A DNA stretch of 39,485 nt. It comes from an uncultured Nostocoides sp. GTDB taxonomy: Bacteria > Actinomycetota > Actinomycetes > Actinomycetales > Dermatophilaceae. The translations under genes were made by a program, and so were the position numbers. Below are positions 7,084-18,035 of this stretch, piece after piece (position 1 is the stretch's first letter; every line of letters starts with the position of its first letter). The notes under the pieces were generated by a model, which saw only the letters and a program-made list of their open reading frames with translations, did not search any database and had not been told where the DNA came from. The stretch spans positions 1 to 39,485 of the forward strand of contig CALLZC010000009.1 in the NCBI GenBank assembly GCA_937858995.1, read 5' to 3'.

Positions 7084-8030
7084 CGGGTGTGTCCTTCGGG
7101 GTCGATGTCGGTGCCGTGATCGCGCAGCATCCGGGCGGCCGCGTCGAGGTCATCGGGCGTCTTCACGGCGAGCGTCTCGACGCCCTTCATCGCGCGCTTG
7201 GCGAGACCCACCAGGGTGCCTGCGGGGGCCACCTCGATGAGTCCCGTAACGCCTTGTGCGACAAGGGTTTCCATGCATTGATCCCAGCGGACCGGGTTGG
7301 TGACCTGGCTAACGAGCCGGGCGAGAATCTCGGTGCCGTCGCTCAGTGCCTGCCCGTCGGCATTGGAAACCACCGGAACTACCGGATCGGCGACACTCAG
7401 CGACTCGGCGAAGGTGGCCAGGCGGGTCACCGCGGCGGCCATGTGCGCGGTGTGGAAGGCGCCGGCGACCTTGAGTGGGATGACCCGGGCCCGCGCGGGG
7501 GGGTTGTCGGCCAGGGCAGCGAGTTGTTCCAGGGTCCCGGCCGCGACGATCTGCCCCGCGCCGTTGCTATTGGCGGGGGTCAGTCCCAGGCCGGCAAGCG
7601 TTTCGAGAACTTCGGTGGCGTCCCCCCCGAGGATCGCGCTCATGCCCGTCGGCGTGACGGCGCTAGCAGCCGCCATCCCAGCGCCGCGCTCGGCGACAAA
7701 GGCGACGGCTTCGGTGTCGCCGAGCACCCCGGTGGCCGCCGCCGCGGTGATTTCGCCGACCGAGTGACCGGCGACGAAACTCACCGCCGCCACACCCCGG
7801 TTGCCCAGCACCGGTGCCAGAGTGAGCAGCCCCGCGGCCACAATGAGTGGCTGGGCGATGGCCGTGTCCTTGATCGTCTCCTCGTCGGAGAGCGTGCCAT
7901 GCGCGACGATGTCGATCCCGCTGGCGGCGCTCATGGCCTCCGCGCGCTCGCGCAGCCCGGTCAGTTCGAGCCAGGGGGTCAGGAAGCCGGGCGTTTGAGA
8001 GCCCTGTCCGGGGCAGACGATCGCGAGCAC
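7080..8030 (-). CDS. fabD: Malonyl-CoA:ACP transacylase
   Basis: 316 residues from GTG at 8030 (VLAIVCPGQGSQTPGF); the frame stays open upstream but the conserved start of actinobacterial FabD fits here. It moves malonate from CoA to the ACP thiol. The active-site Ser lies in GHSVGE, and PGQGSQ is the N-terminal signature; His in AFHTAHM is the second catalytic residue. First gene of the fab operon; a -10-like CAGGCT ends 6 nt before the GTG, compatible with a leaderless transcript. FasR, encoded just upstream, is the likely activator. Confidence 0.94.
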   Translation of the reverse strand: MLAIVCPGQGSQTPGFLTPWLELTGLRERAEAMSAASGIDIVAHGTLSDEETIKDTAIAQPLIVAAGLLTLAPVLGNRGVAAVSFVAGHSVGEITAAAATGVLGDTEAVAFVAERGAGMAAASAVTPTGMSAILGGDATEVLETLAGLGLTPANSNGAGQIVAAGTLEQLAALADNPPARARVIPLKVAGAFHTAHMAAAVTRLATFAESLSVADPVVPVVSNADGQALSDGTEILARLVSQVTNPVRWDQCMETLVAQGVTGLIEVAPAGTLVGLAKRAMKGVETLAVKTPDDLDAAARMLRDHGTDIDPEGHTR

Positions 8031-8036
8031 GCCCCT

Positions 8037-8042
8037 AGCCTG
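8037..8042 (-). promoter_or_regulatory. -10 box of fab operon (leaderless)
   Basis: On the minus strand CAGGCT is followed by AGGGGC and the fabD GTG. The 6-nt spacing would place the transcription start at the start codon. It differs from TAnnnT at the first base, so confidence is moderate. The FasR operator presumably lies in 8043-8119; I could not define it. Confidence 0.45.
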
Positions 8043-8119
8043 TCGTATGACGGGCCCTTCGCGCGCGCCGAACGGATACGCATTTCGGTGGTCGGACTTG
8101 GAGGAAACCTCCAAAGTCC

Positions 8120-9334
8120 TCAGGCGGGGCCGGGCGCCGGCGCGGGGCTCGGGGCCGCTCCCGACAAGCGAGCGAGGCGGATCGCGAGGTGCACCGTGTC
8201 CGCGTCATGCGGCTGCGCGAGGTCGTAGCCAGTCACCTCGGCGATCCGCGCGAGGCGGTAGCGCACGGTGTTGGTGTGAACGAAGAGGGTGCGCGCGCTC
8301 GCCTCCAGGCTGCGGCCGCACTCCAGGTAGGCCGCGGCGGTGCGCAGCAGTTCGCCGCCGCTGACCGCCGTCAAGGGGCGCACGACCCGTGAGATGAGGG
8401 CATTGCGGGCCGGGCTGTCCCCGACCAGGGCTCGCTCGGCCAAGAGGTCGTCGGCCGATGCGGGGCGGGGGGCCTGTGGCCACGCGACGGCGGCCGCGTG
8501 GCCGGAGATGGCCGCGCGGGCCGAGCGCCCGGCGGCAAACAGATGGGGGACCGTGGGGCCGACCACGATGGGCCCCTCCCCGAAGCATTCACGCAGGAGC
8601 GCGGCGTCGCGCAATGCGTCATCGGTCTCGCCGACGAGGACGATCAGCCGCCCCGACTGGACCGCGGCCAGGGCGCGGACCTCGATCCGGTGCGCGACCC
8701 GGTGCACGTGGTCCAGCACGAATGCCGGATCCCGGGTCAGCAGATGCGCCCGCTCCGGGATGCTTCCGGCGATGACCGCGACCCGGCTCGTGGCACCCCA
8801 ACCCAGGGCCGCGGCCCGCGACTGCATCGCCTCGTCCGCGTCGCCGCGCAGGATGGCGTCCAGGACCAGCGCCTCGAGGCGGGCGTCCCAGGCTCCCCGC
8901 TGCTCTGCCGCCCGGGCATAGATGTGCGCCGCCCCGAAGGCAACCTCCCGCGAATAGCGCAGCATGGCTTCGCGCACGGCGGCCTCGGCCCCCGGGCCGA
9001 CGATGTCGCCGGCCTGCGCCTCCACCACGTCGACCACCGAGCGAATCAGGTCCAGGGTCTGTCCGAGGCTGATCGAGCGGGTCAGCTCCGGCGGGGCCGC
9101 GTCGAAGATGTCCTGAGCGCGCACCTGCTCACCGGTGGGGCCGGCGAGCCAGCCGACGAAGTTCTCGAGCCCCCCGTGCGCAACCAGCGCCACCGACGCG
9201 CGGTCGCGCGCGGACAGCGCGGCATACCAGTCGTGTCGGGCTTCGATGTCCGCCACCGCGGCCCGCACCAGATCGCCGGTTCGCCGGGCAATCCGCGCAC
9301 GGGTGCTCGCGGGAAGCACGGCACGACTCGGCAT
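8120..9334 (-). CDS. fasR: PucR-type transcription regulator, FasR-like
   Basis: 404 residues from the ATG at 9334. The C-terminal about 60 residues (LECGRSLEASARTLFVHTNTVRYRLARIAEVTGYDL) are the PucR C-terminal HTH (HTH_30); the middle is a GGDEF-like/CdaR domain; the N-terminus is helical. In Streptomyces coelicolor the gene in the same place, directly before fabD, is FasR, the activator of the fab operon and a PucR-family protein. Position and architecture agree here, so I assign FasR by synteny. It is separated from fabD by 89 bp. TAGGGT lies 7 nt before the ATG, indicating a leaderless mRNA. Confidence 0.85.
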   Translation of the reverse strand: MPSRAVLPASTRARIARRTGDLVRAAVADIEARHDWYAALSARDRASVALVAHGGLENFVGWLAGPTGEQVRAQDIFDAAPPELTRSISLGQTLDLIRSVVDVVEAQAGDIVGPGAEAAVREAMLRYSREVAFGAAHIYARAAEQRGAWDARLEALVLDAILRGDADEAMQSRAAALGWGATSRVAVIAGSIPERAHLLTRDPAFVLDHVHRVAHRIEVRALAAVQSGRLIVLVGETDDALRDAALLRECFGEGPIVVGPTVPHLFAAGRSARAAISGHAAAVAWPQAPRPASADDLLAERALVGDSPARNALISRVVRPLTAVSGGELLRTAAAYLECGRSLEASARTLFVHTNTVRYRLARIAEVTGYDLAQPHDADTVHLAIRLARLSGAAPSPAPAPGPA

Positions 9335-9341
9335 ACCCCTC

Positions 9342-9347
9342 ACCCTA
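9342..9347 (-). promoter_or_regulatory. -10 box of fasR (leaderless)
   Basis: Minus-strand TAGGGT followed by GAGGGGT and the fasR ATG (7 nt). No Shine-Dalgarno sequence precedes the start. It lies in the 57-bp gap to argG. Confidence 0.6.
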
Positions 9348-9391
9348 TTTGTGCGGCACCCACAATCACGGCGCCGAACCGCACGGATGGC

Positions 9392-10936
<1,545 letters not shown>

Positions 10937-10944
10937 TCACCGCA

Positions 10945-11940
10945 GTGGATCGTCAACCAGCGCCCCGCCCGCCCCGCCCAGCGATCGTCGCCCACCGGGG
11001 AGCCAGCGGCTACCTGCCCGAACACACCCTGGCCGCCTACGAGCTCGGCATCCGACTGGGCGCCGACGCCTTCGAGATCGACGTGGTGCCCACGCGCGAC
11101 GGACACCTGGTGGCCCGGCACGAGAACGAGCTGAGCGGCTCCACTGACGTCGCCGACCACCCGCGCTTCGCCGCCCGCCGCACCACGAAGCTGGTCGAGG
11201 GCACACCGCATACCGGCTGGTTCGCCGAGGACTTCACCCTGGCCGAGTTGGGGGAGTTGCGTGCCCGCGAGCCGCTGCCCGCTCTGCGCTCCACTGCGCA
11301 CGACGATCTGTATGCCGTCCCCGACCTCCCCACGATCCTCGCCCTGCGGGCCCGGCTGGCCGCCGAGCTCGATCGCGCCGTCGGGTTGAAGTTGGAGGTC
11401 AAGACTCCGGCGCACTTTGCCGCGATCGGGGTGCCGGTCCTCGATCGGCTGGTCGCCGACCTCGACGCGGCGGGCATGATCGCTGCGGACTCGCCCGTGG
11501 AGATCATGACCTTCGAGTTGCACCACCTGCGGGCACTGCGGGCGCGAGGCATCGACAATCCGCTGGTCTTCCTGGTCGAGTCGGACCCGAGCAGCGTGGT
11601 CGTCGGCGAGGGCGGCGCGACGGTCGCGGACCTGATCGCACCCGCCGGATTGGAGCGGGTGCGCGCGGTGGCCGAGGCGCTCGGCCCTGGTCGAGCGGCG
11701 CTGTTCACCGGGGCGCCGGACGGTCCGCTGGGGCATCCGCGCCCCCTGTTCGAGCATGCTGCGGCCGCGGGCCTGCGACTGGACTGCTGGACCTTCCGCG
11801 CCGAAAACGCTTACCTGCCCACGGATTTGCGGATCGGGACGGACCCCGCAGGCCTGGGGGACCTGGCGGGGCTCGTCGCGGCATACGCCCAGGCCGGCCT
11901 GGACACCGTCATCACCGACCACCCAGACCGGGTTGCCTGA
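10945..11940 (+). CDS. glpQ: Glycerophosphodiester phosphodiesterase
   Basis: 331 residues from GTG at 10945 with GAAGGAG 8 nt upstream. It hydrolyses deacylated phospholipid (glycerophosphodiesters) to glycerol-3-phosphate and alcohol. TIM-barrel GDPD signature: AHRGASGYLPEHTLAAYELGI with catalytic His-Arg, then FEIDVVPTRDGHLVARHE (metal-binding Glu/Asp and second His), KLEVK and a C-terminal AGLDTVITDHPD. Length fits the GlpQ branch. No signal peptide is visible, so it is probably cytoplasmic. Divergent from argG; convergent with aceE, whose stop codon is only 9 bp away. Confidence 0.9.
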   Translation: MDRQPAPRPPRPAIVAHRGASGYLPEHTLAAYELGIRLGADAFEIDVVPTRDGHLVARHENELSGSTDVADHPRFAARRTTKLVEGTPHTGWFAEDFTLAELGELRAREPLPALRSTAHDDLYAVPDLPTILALRARLAAELDRAVGLKLEVKTPAHFAAIGVPVLDRLVADLDAAGMIAADSPVEIMTFELHHLRALRARGIDNPLVFLVESDPSSVVVGEGGATVADLIAPAGLERVRAVAEALGPGRAALFTGAPDGPLGHPRPLFEHAAAAGLRLDCWTFRAENAYLPTDLRIGTDPAGLGDLAGLVAAYAQAGLDTVITDHPDRVA

Positions 11941-11949
11941 GGGCGTGGG

Positions 11950-14721
11950 TCAGGCGTCACCACCCGCATTGCCCGACGCGCCCGCCGTCACATCGAGCAG
12001 GCGATACTTCTGCGCCGCCGCTCCGGGCACGGCGGCATCGATCTCGCCGCGCGCCGCCAGTGCCTGCAGGGCGCGCACCGCAACCGATGGGCCGTCAATG
12101 TGGAAAAAGCGGCGGGCGGCCTGACGGGGGTCGGAGAAGCCGAAGCCATCCGCGCCCAGCGAGTGGAAGTCGCCGGGCACCCACGGGGCGATCTGGTCCT
12201 GGACCTGGCGCATGTAGTCAGACACCGCGATCACCGGACCGGGAGCACCGGCGAGGCGCCGCGTCACATACGGGTCCTGGCTCGGCTGGTCCGGGTGCAG
12301 GAAGCGGGCGTTGTCGACGGCCAGGGCCTCGCGCCGCAGTTCGTTCCACGAGGTCACCGACCAGACATCGGCGTTGACACCCCAGTCGGTGCGCAGCAAC
12401 TCCTGCGCTTCCAGGACCCACGGGACCCCGACACCGGAGCCGAGCAGTTGCACAGAGGGTGCGTTCTCGCTGCCCGAGCGGTCGGCGGGCGCCAGCAAGT
12501 ACATGCCCTTGATGATGCCCTCGGCGTCGACATCCTCCGGCTGTGGCGGCTGGACCATGGGCTCGTTGTAGAGCGTCAGGTAGTAGATGACATTGCGCTC
12601 ATCGCCGTCGCCGGTCTCGCCGTACATCTGCTCCAGGCCGCGCCGCATGATGTGCGCGATCTCGTACCCGTAGGCGGGGTCATAGGAGCGGATCGCCGGG
12701 TTCGTCGCGGCCAAGAGGTGCGAGTGCCCGTCGGCGTGCTGGAGGCCCTCACCGGTCAGGGTGGTGCGGCCCGCGGTGGCACCAAGGAGGAAGCCGCGGG
12801 TCATCTGATCTGCCGCCGCCCAGATCGAGTCGGCGGTGCGTTGGAAGCCGAACATCGAATAGAAGATGTACATCGGCACCATCGGCTCACCGTGCGTGGC
12901 GTAGGAGCTGCCGGCCGCGGTGAAGGCGGCCAACGATCCGGCCTCGTTGATCCCGGTGTGAATGATCTGCCCCTGCTGAGACTCCTTGTAGGCGAGCATC
13001 AGGTCGGCATCGACCGAGGTGTACTTCTGCCCGTGCGGGTTGTAGATCTTGATCGTCGGGAAGAAGGAGTCCATCCCGAAGGTGCGCGCCTCGTCGGGGA
13101 TGATCGGCACGACCCGCTTGCCGAACTCGGGCTCGCGCATCAAGTCCTTGAGCAGCCGCACCCAGGCCATGGTGGTGGCGATCTGCTGCTTGCCGGAGCC
13201 CTTGAGGACGCTGCGGTAGGCATCGTCGCCGGGCAGATTGAGCGGCGTGTAGTTCACCGTGCGCATGGGCTGACCGCCGCCCAGTTGTGCCCGCCGTTCC
13301 AGCGCGTACTTGACGGCGGGATCCTCGGCACCGGGGTTGTAGTACGGCGGCTGGTAGGGGTTGGCCTCCAGGACCTGGTCGGAAATCGGGATCCGCAGGC
13401 TGTCGCGCAGGTCCTTGAGGTCCTCGAGCGTCAGCTTCTTCATCTGGTGGGTGGCGTTGCGACCCGCGAAGTGCGACCCCAGGCCGTAGCCCTTGATCGT
13501 CTTGGCCAGGATGACGGTCGGCTGGCCGTTGTGCTCCACGGCCGCCTTGTATGCCGCATAAACCTTTCGGTAGTCGTGGCCACCGCGCTTGAGCTTCCAC
13601 CAGATGTCGTCGTCGCTCCAGCCCTCGACCAGCTTGGCGGTGCGCGGGTCGCGGCTGAAGAAGAAGTCGCGCACGTATTTGCCGTCATTGGCACGGAAGG
13701 TCTGGTAGTCCCCGTCGGGGGTCTTGTTCATCAGATTGACGAGCGCGCTGTCGCGGTCCGCGGCGAGCAGGGGATCCCACCCACGACCCCAGATCACCTT
13801 GATGACATTCCAGCCGGCCCCGCGGAAGAAGGCCTCCAATTCTTGGACGATCTTGCCGTTGCCGCGCACCGGGCCGTCAAGGCGCTGCAGGTTGCAGTTG
13901 ACGACGAAGGTCAAGTTGTCGAGTTCGTCATTGGCGGCCGTCTGCAACAGACCCCGCGATTCGACCTCGTCGAGTTCGCCGTCGCCGAGGAAGGCCCACA
14001 CGCGTTGCTGGCTGGTGTCCTTGATGCCGCGGTTGTGCAGGTACTTGTTGAACTGCGCCTGATAGATCGCGTTCATCGGTCCCAGCCCCATGGAGACGGT
14101 CGGGAATTGCCAGAAGTCGGGCATCAACCGCGGGTGCGGATAGGACGGGAGGGCTTGGACCTCGCCGTCGACAATGTGGGACTTCTCCTGACGGAAGCCG
14201 TCGAGATCGGTCTCGGTGAGCCGGCCCTCGAGGAAGGCCCGGGCGTACATACCCGGGGACGCGTGGCCCTGGAAGAAGATCTGGTCGCCGCCGCCCGGGT
14301 GGTCCTTGCCGCGCCAGAAGTGGTTGAAACCCACCTCGTAGAGGGTGGCTGCCGAGGCATAGGTGGAGATGTGCCCGCCGACGCCAATGCCCGGTCGCTG
14401 GGCACGGTGCACCAAGACGGCCGCATTCCAGCGCAGGTACGCCCGGAAGCGGCGCTCGACCTCCTCGTCGCCGGGGAACCACGGCTCCTGCTCGAACGGG
14501 ATGGTGTTGATGTAGTCGGTCGTCGTCAGTGACGGCACGCCGACGTTCATGGCTCGTGCGCTCTCCAGGAGCCGCAGCATCACATAGCGCGCCCGATCGC
14601 GACCCTGCGCGTGCACCAGACCGGCCAGTGACTCCACCCACTCGCGGGTCTCATCCGGGTCGATATCCGGCAATTGCGTGGGTATGCCGTTGAGGATGGG
14701 CCCTACGTCCTGTCCCGCCAC
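11950..14721 (-). CDS. aceE: Pyruvate dehydrogenase E1 component (homodimeric type)
   Basis: 923 residues from GTG at 14721, chosen because GAAGGAG lies 7 nt upstream and the protein then begins [27 protein letters not shown], the family start. It decarboxylates pyruvate with thiamine diphosphate and passes the acetyl group to the E2 lipoyl domain. The ThDP/Mg motif runs from [11 protein letters not shown] (about 244) to NCN (about 274-276). Also typical are [16 protein letters not shown] and the transketolase-like C-terminal half. The long 5' open extension (to 15156) overlaps ydbS-like coding and is not used. E2/E3 are not nearby, as usual in actinobacteria. Adjacent divergent genes include DUF3052 and AhpE further on, a conserved neighbourhood. 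Confidence 0.96.
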   Translation of the reverse strand: MAGQDVGPILNGIPTQLPDIDPDETREWVESLAGLVHAQGRDRARYVMLRLLESARAMNVGVPSLTTTDYINTIPFEQEPWFPGDEEVERRFRAYLRWNAAVLVHRAQRPGIGVGGHISTYASAATLYEVGFNHFWRGKDHPGGGDQIFFQGHASPGMYARAFLEGRLTETDLDGFRQEKSHIVDGEVQALPSYPHPRLMPDFWQFPTVSMGLGPMNAIYQAQFNKYLHNRGIKDTSQQRVWAFLGDGELDEVESRGLLQTAANDELDNLTFVVNCNLQRLDGPVRGNGKIVQELEAFFRGAGWNVIKVIWGRGWDPLLAADRDSALVNLMNKTPDGDYQTFRANDGKYVRDFFFSRDPRTAKLVEGWSDDDIWWKLKRGGHDYRKVYAAYKAAVEHNGQPTVILAKTIKGYGLGSHFAGRNATHQMKKLTLEDLKDLRDSLRIPISDQVLEANPYQPPYYNPGAEDPAVKYALERRAQLGGGQPMRTVNYTPLNLPGDDAYRSVLKGSGKQQIATTMAWVRLLKDLMREPEFGKRVVPIIPDEARTFGMDSFFPTIKIYNPHGQKYTSVDADLMLAYKESQQGQIIHTGINEAGSLAAFTAAGSSYATHGEPMVPMYIFYSMFGFQRTADSIWAAADQMTRGFLLGATAGRTTLTGEGLQHADGHSHLLAATNPAIRSYDPAYGYEIAHIMRRGLEQMYGETGDGDERNVIYYLTLYNEPMVQPPQPEDVDAEGIIKGMYLLAPADRSGSENAPSVQLLGSGVGVPWVLEAQELLRTDWGVNADVWSVTSWNELRREALAVDNARFLHPDQPSQDPYVTRRLAGAPGPVIAVSDYMRQVQDQIAPWVPGDFHSLGADGFGFSDPRQAARRFFHIDGPSVAVRALQALAARGEIDAAVPGAAAQKYRLLDVTAGASGNAGGDA

Positions 14722-14860
14722 GAGCGGTCTCCTTCGGTCGGAGTCGGTCAGTTGGTCGCGCCACCCATTCTCCACCCGAAGGTGGGCCCAGTCACAATCG
14801 GTAGCCGACGGATAAGACGCCAGCGGATCCGCGGGCCGCGAATGCAGGCAGACTAGGGAC

Positions 14861-15349
14861 ATGAGCGTCACCTTGTTCGGCGCGAGTCCCGGGGTGGCTT
14901 GGCAGCCGGTCTCCGCACGACTTGCACTGGCCCGCCGCATCAGCGCCATCACGGGGGCGTTGCCCTTCGTGGTGGCGGCCGCGGGTCTGGCCCTCTTCGT
15001 CACCCGGTGGGCGTGGTTCGCCGTCGCCGGGCTCGCGGTGATCTTGCTCCTCGAGGTGGCCCTGACCGGCCGGCAGGTGAGCGCGATCTCGTATGCCGAA
15101 CTGCCCGAGGAGATCGTCATCCGTCGCGGCCGGCTGTTTCGGCGCCTGGTGAGCATCCCCTATGGCCGGCTGCAGTATGCCGACATGGGTTCCGGGCCTG
15201 TCGAACGCCGCCTTGGTCTGGCCAGTGTGACGATCCATACCGCCAATCCGGCGAGCGGCGGCACGGTTCCCGGGCTGCCATTGCCCGAGGCCGAGGCGCT
15301 GCGCGAGCGCCTCACCGCGCGCGGCGAAGCGCAGCGGGCAGGCCTATGA
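14861..15349 (+). CDS. Membrane protein with bacterial PH domain (YdbS-like)
   Basis: 162 residues. After a cytoplasmic start, two transmembrane helices (about residues 28-47 and 51-68: [32 protein letters not shown]) are followed by a bPH2 domain ([54 protein letters not shown]). This is the YdbS half of the YdbS-YdbT pair. Its stop overlaps the next start (ATGA, 15346-15349), so the two are translationally coupled and probably form one membrane complex. In Bacillus, YdbST has been linked to resistance to certain antimicrobial peptides; any role here is inferred. CAGACT lies 6 nt before the ATG, a possible leaderless -10. Confidence 0.85.
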   Translation: MSVTLFGASPGVAWQPVSARLALARRISAITGALPFVVAAAGLALFVTRWAWFAVAGLAVILLLEVALTGRQVSAISYAELPEEIVIRRGRLFRRLVSIPYGRLQYADMGSGPVERRLGLASVTIHTANPASGGTVPGLPLPEAEALRERLTARGEAQRAGL

Positions 15350-16899
15350 CGTCCAGCGGAGCGACGCAGCACGCGGATCCGGTCGACGGCCTCGATCCGT
15401 GGCGTCGGTTCCACCCCCTGACTCCCCTGCTGCGCGGCGGTGTGGTTTTCGTCGGTGTGCTCGGCTATCTCGTGAGCCAACAAGTCAATCGGATCTTCGG
15501 CGCCGATCCCGAGGACCCGACGCGCGGACATTGGGGCCTGGCGGCCGGGGTGCTGGCGCTCGTGCTGCTGCTCGTCATCGGCGGCAGCGCCGTTGCCTGG
15601 CGGGCCTCAAGCTTCCGGCTCGGTCGCACCACGATCGAACTGCGTCATGGCGTCATTGCCAAGCAACACCGTCAGGTGCGCTACGACCGGATCCAGGCTG
15701 TCGACATCCGCCGCCCCCTCCTGGCCCGGATCTTTGGCCTGTCGAGCGTCCGGGTGGAGGCTGCCGGTGGCGCGGGATCCAATATTGAGCTGGCCTTCCT
15801 GCCCGCGGCGCGGGCCGAGGACCTGCGCGCCGAACTCGTGCATCGGGCCGCAGGCGCGGTGCGCTCCGAACCGTCGGCGCCAGGGGAGGTGCCGACCGGT
15901 GACCTCGGCGATGGGGGTGCGCAGCCGGGGCACGCCGTCCAGGGTGCCGGGTCGCTGAGCCTGATCGCGGCCATACCGGCGGCACGCGTCTGGCTGGCGA
16001 GCGCGATGAGCTTCAATACCGCCCTCCTCGCCGTCACCGTGCCTTTGCTTCTCGGTGCGTTGCTGACCGGGACCTTCGGGGCGGTCCCGGTGTTGGGGCC
16101 GATGGTGCTCGGCGCCCTCGGCCAGCAATTCGGGCGGCTGTCGTCCTGGATGAACTTCCGTGTCGAGACCGGGGCCGGGGTGATCCGGGTCCGGCACGGC
16201 CTAACCGAGTTGCGCACCTCGACGATCCCGTTGCACCGCGTCCAGGCCGTGGAGGTGAGCCAGCCCGCGCTGTGGCGGGGCCTTCAGTGGTGGCGCATCC
16301 GGGTCAATGTCGCGGGCGTCCACAGCGAAGCGGGCGAGGGTGACCAGCCCTTGATTCCGGTCGGTACCCGCGAGGAGGTGCTCGCGATTCTGGCGGCGCT
16401 GGGGCCGCGCTGGTCGCTGCCTGAGGTGATCGAAGGGTTGGAGGCACCCGGCCCGTCGCCGAACTTCGTCTCGGTGCCCCGAGCCGCCCGCTGGCTGGAC
16501 CCGCTGTCGTGGCAGCGCGGTGGGTATGCCGTGACCCCCGAACTGCTGATCTGCCGCGGCGGGTGGCTGGGGCGGTCCGTGCAACTGGTACCGCATGCCC
16601 GGGTCCAGTCGCTGACCCTGGAGCAGGGCCCGTTGGAGCGTCGTCTGGGACTGGCCAATGTGCTCGTGCATTCGAGCGTTGGAGCCGTCACCCCGGCCAT
16701 CCGGCATCTGGATGTGCAGGTCGCCACCGCGCTGATCGACCAAGAGGCGCAGCGATCCCGGATCGCTCGCGCGGCCGAAGGTGACACCCACGGGACCGGA
16801 TCCGAGCCAGTCCTGCCCGAAAGCGCCCCGGACGCGATATCGTCCCATGCCGGAGGTCCTGCAATCGAGGGGCCCGGAAGTGTCATCAGGATGGAATGA
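15346..16899 (+). CDS. Membrane protein with repeated bacterial PH domains (YdbT-like)
   Basis: 517 residues from the ATG at 15346. It has an N-terminal helix pair (LLRGGVVFVGVLGYLV; GLAAGVLALVLLLVIGGSAVAW), a first PH domain (FRLGRTTIELRHGVIAKQHRQVRYDRIQAVDIRRPLLARIFGL...), a middle helix pair (MSFNTALLAVTVPLLLGALLTG), a second PH domain (VETGAGVIRVRHGLTELRTSTIPLHRVQAVEVSQP) and a third (AVTPELLICRGGWLGRSVQLVPHARVQSLTLEQGPLERRLGL). The recurring R-x-x-x-x-PhxRhQ-hxhxxxxxxRxxGL pattern is the YdbT signature. It forms a two-gene unit with the preceding YdbS-like gene. Upstream in-frame codons back to 14899 overlap that gene and are ignored. Confidence 0.86.
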   Translation: MTSSGATQHADPVDGLDPWRRFHPLTPLLRGGVVFVGVLGYLVSQQVNRIFGADPEDPTRGHWGLAAGVLALVLLLVIGGSAVAWRASSFRLGRTTIELRHGVIAKQHRQVRYDRIQAVDIRRPLLARIFGLSSVRVEAAGGAGSNIELAFLPAARAEDLRAELVHRAAGAVRSEPSAPGEVPTGDLGDGGAQPGHAVQGAGSLSLIAAIPAARVWLASAMSFNTALLAVTVPLLLGALLTGTFGAVPVLGPMVLGALGQQFGRLSSWMNFRVETGAGVIRVRHGLTELRTSTIPLHRVQAVEVSQPALWRGLQWWRIRVNVAGVHSEAGEGDQPLIPVGTREEVLAILAALGPRWSLPEVIEGLEAPGPSPNFVSVPRAARWLDPLSWQRGGYAVTPELLICRGGWLGRSVQLVPHARVQSLTLEQGPLERRLGLANVLVHSSVGAVTPAIRHLDVQVATALIDQEAQRSRIARAAEGDTHGTGSEPVLPESAPDAISSHAGGPAIEGPGSVIRME

Positions 16900-16903
16900 C
16901 GGC

Positions 16904-17326
16904 GTGAGCACTCCCGCCGCGGGCAAGCCCGCGAAGTTCGCCAAACTCGGCCTGGTTCCTGGCCAGGTGGTGCTGGAACTTGGCTATGACGAAGACGTGG
17001 ACCAGGACTTCCGCAGCGGGCTGGAGAGCCTGCTCGGCACCGAATTGGAGTATGACGATTACACCGGCGTCGCGGACGCGGTGTTGTTGTGGTGGCGTAG
17101 CGACGATGGCGATCTCGTCGACGCCCTCGTGGACTCTCTCACCAATCTGGCCGACGGCGCGGGTGTCATCGTCGTGACCCCCAAGGCCGGCCGGGTCGGC
17201 GAAGTGGACGCCGCGGACATCGAGGAATCGGCCGTCACGGCGGGGCTGCACGCGACCGCGACGGTCAGTGTGGGGCCGGACTGGTCCGCCACTCGGCTCC
17301 TTGCTCCCAAGGGTGCCCGTCGCTGA
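16904..17326 (+). CDS. DUF3052 family protein
   Basis: 140 residues from GTG at 16904 (STPAAGKPAKFAKLGLVPGQVV). Conserved blocks LGLVPGQVVLELGYDEDVDQDFR, VADAVLLWWRSDDGDLVDALVDSLTNLADGAGVIVVTPKAGR and VGPDWSATRLLAPKG define this actinobacterial family; its biochemical role is unknown. Only four bases separate it from the YdbT-like stop. In Streptomyces, DUF3052 genes also lie next to aceE and a peroxiredoxin gene, as here. The acidic, small, non-membrane protein has no catalytic motif I can recognise. Confidence 0.85.
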   Translation: MSTPAAGKPAKFAKLGLVPGQVVLELGYDEDVDQDFRSGLESLLGTELEYDDYTGVADAVLLWWRSDDGDLVDALVDSLTNLADGAGVIVVTPKAGRVGEVDAADIEESAVTAGLHATATVSVGPDWSATRLLAPKGARR

Positions 17327-17353
17327 GTGCTGTCGGCTCGGCATACTTGCGGG

Positions 17354-17854
17354 ATGACCGCGACCTCGCCGATCCAGATCGGCTCACCCGCTCCGGGCTT
17401 CACGCTGACCACCCAAGATGGTGACCAGCGCAGTCTGGCCGAGTTTGCGGGGCGCAAAAATGTCCTGCTCGTCTTCTATCCCTTCGCGTTCTCCGGGATC
17501 TGCACCGGCGAACTGACAGAGATCCGCGACCACCTCGAGAATTTCGAGTCCGAGGAGGTCCAGGTCCTGTGCATCTCGTGTGACCCGGTCTTCGCGCTGC
17601 GCGGCTGGGCGGACAAAGAGGGCTACTTCTTCCCGTTGCTCTCCGACTTCTGGCCGCACGGGGCCGTGGCGCGCGCCTACGGCGTCTTCAACGAGCAGCG
17701 GGGGATGCCCTCGCGTGGGACCTTCCTCATCGACCGGGAGGGCATCGTGCGCTGGACGCTGCTCAACGGCCCCGGGCAGGTGCGTGACTTCACCGACTAC
17801 CACCGGGCGCTCGCCGAGCTCACGGGCTCGTCCCAGCCGGGCGCGAACGCCTGA
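17354..17854 (+). CDS. ahpE: Peroxiredoxin, AhpE type
   Basis: 166 residues from the ATG at 17354 (MTATSPIQIGSPAPGFTLTTQDG). Thioredoxin-fold peroxidase that reduces hydroperoxides and peroxynitrite. The peroxidatic Cys lies in FYPFAFSGICTGEL, the AhpE form of the PxxxT/SxxC motif; RGTFLIDREGIVRW is the conserved C-terminal strand. A second Cys (CISC) is present but not at the usual resolving position, so a one-Cys mechanism using mycothiol/mycoredoxin is probable by analogy with M. tuberculosis AhpE. CATACT lies 6 nt before the ATG, a possible leaderless promoter. A palindromic terminator follows. Confidence 0.9.
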   Translation: MTATSPIQIGSPAPGFTLTTQDGDQRSLAEFAGRKNVLLVFYPFAFSGICTGELTEIRDHLENFESEEVQVLCISCDPVFALRGWADKEGYFFPLLSDFWPHGAVARAYGVFNEQRGMPSRGTFLIDREGIVRWTLLNGPGQVRDFTDYHRALAELTGSSQPGANA

Positions 17855-17870
17855 CACAATAGGCGCCCGA

Positions 17871-17889
17871 GGGCACCGAATCGGTGCCC
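17871..17889. terminator. Palindromic terminator between ahpE and tRNA-Val
   Basis: GGGCACCGA-A-TCGGTGCCC: nine perfectly paired bases around one base, 16 bp after the ahpE stop and 4 bp before the tRNA. Confidence 0.6.
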
Positions 17890-17893
17890 CGCG

Positions 17894-17966
17894 GGGCCTG
17901 TAGCTCAGTTGGTAGAGCGCCACGTTTACACCGTGGATGTCGTCGGTTCGAGCCCGGCCGGGCCCA
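17894..17966 (+). tRNA. tRNA-Val (anticodon TAC)
   Basis: Acceptor GGGCCTG/CGGGCCC (one G:U), D arm GCTCAGTTGGTAGAGC, anticodon stem CCACG/CGTGG with loop TTTACAC, T arm GTCGG-TTCGAGC-CCGGC (one G:U), discriminator A. CCA not encoded. Reads GTA and, by wobble, other Val codons. It lies between ahpE and the Nif3 gene. Confidence 0.95.
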
Positions 17967-18035
17967 CGGTGTTCAGCCCACGGGTGCCCGTATGACGTGC
18001 GGGTCGCCCCGCGACCTCGACAGGAGCGCAGCCCA

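Noticed and set aside
12100..14532. 810-codon open frame on the plus strand
   Set aside because: It is antisense to aceE, whose protein is fully conserved; the frame is a by-product of GC3-rich codons and has no family resemblance.
14722..15156. N-terminal extension of aceE
   Set aside because: Overlaps the divergent ydbS-like gene; the GTG at 14721 has a strong ribosome binding site and the conserved N-terminus.
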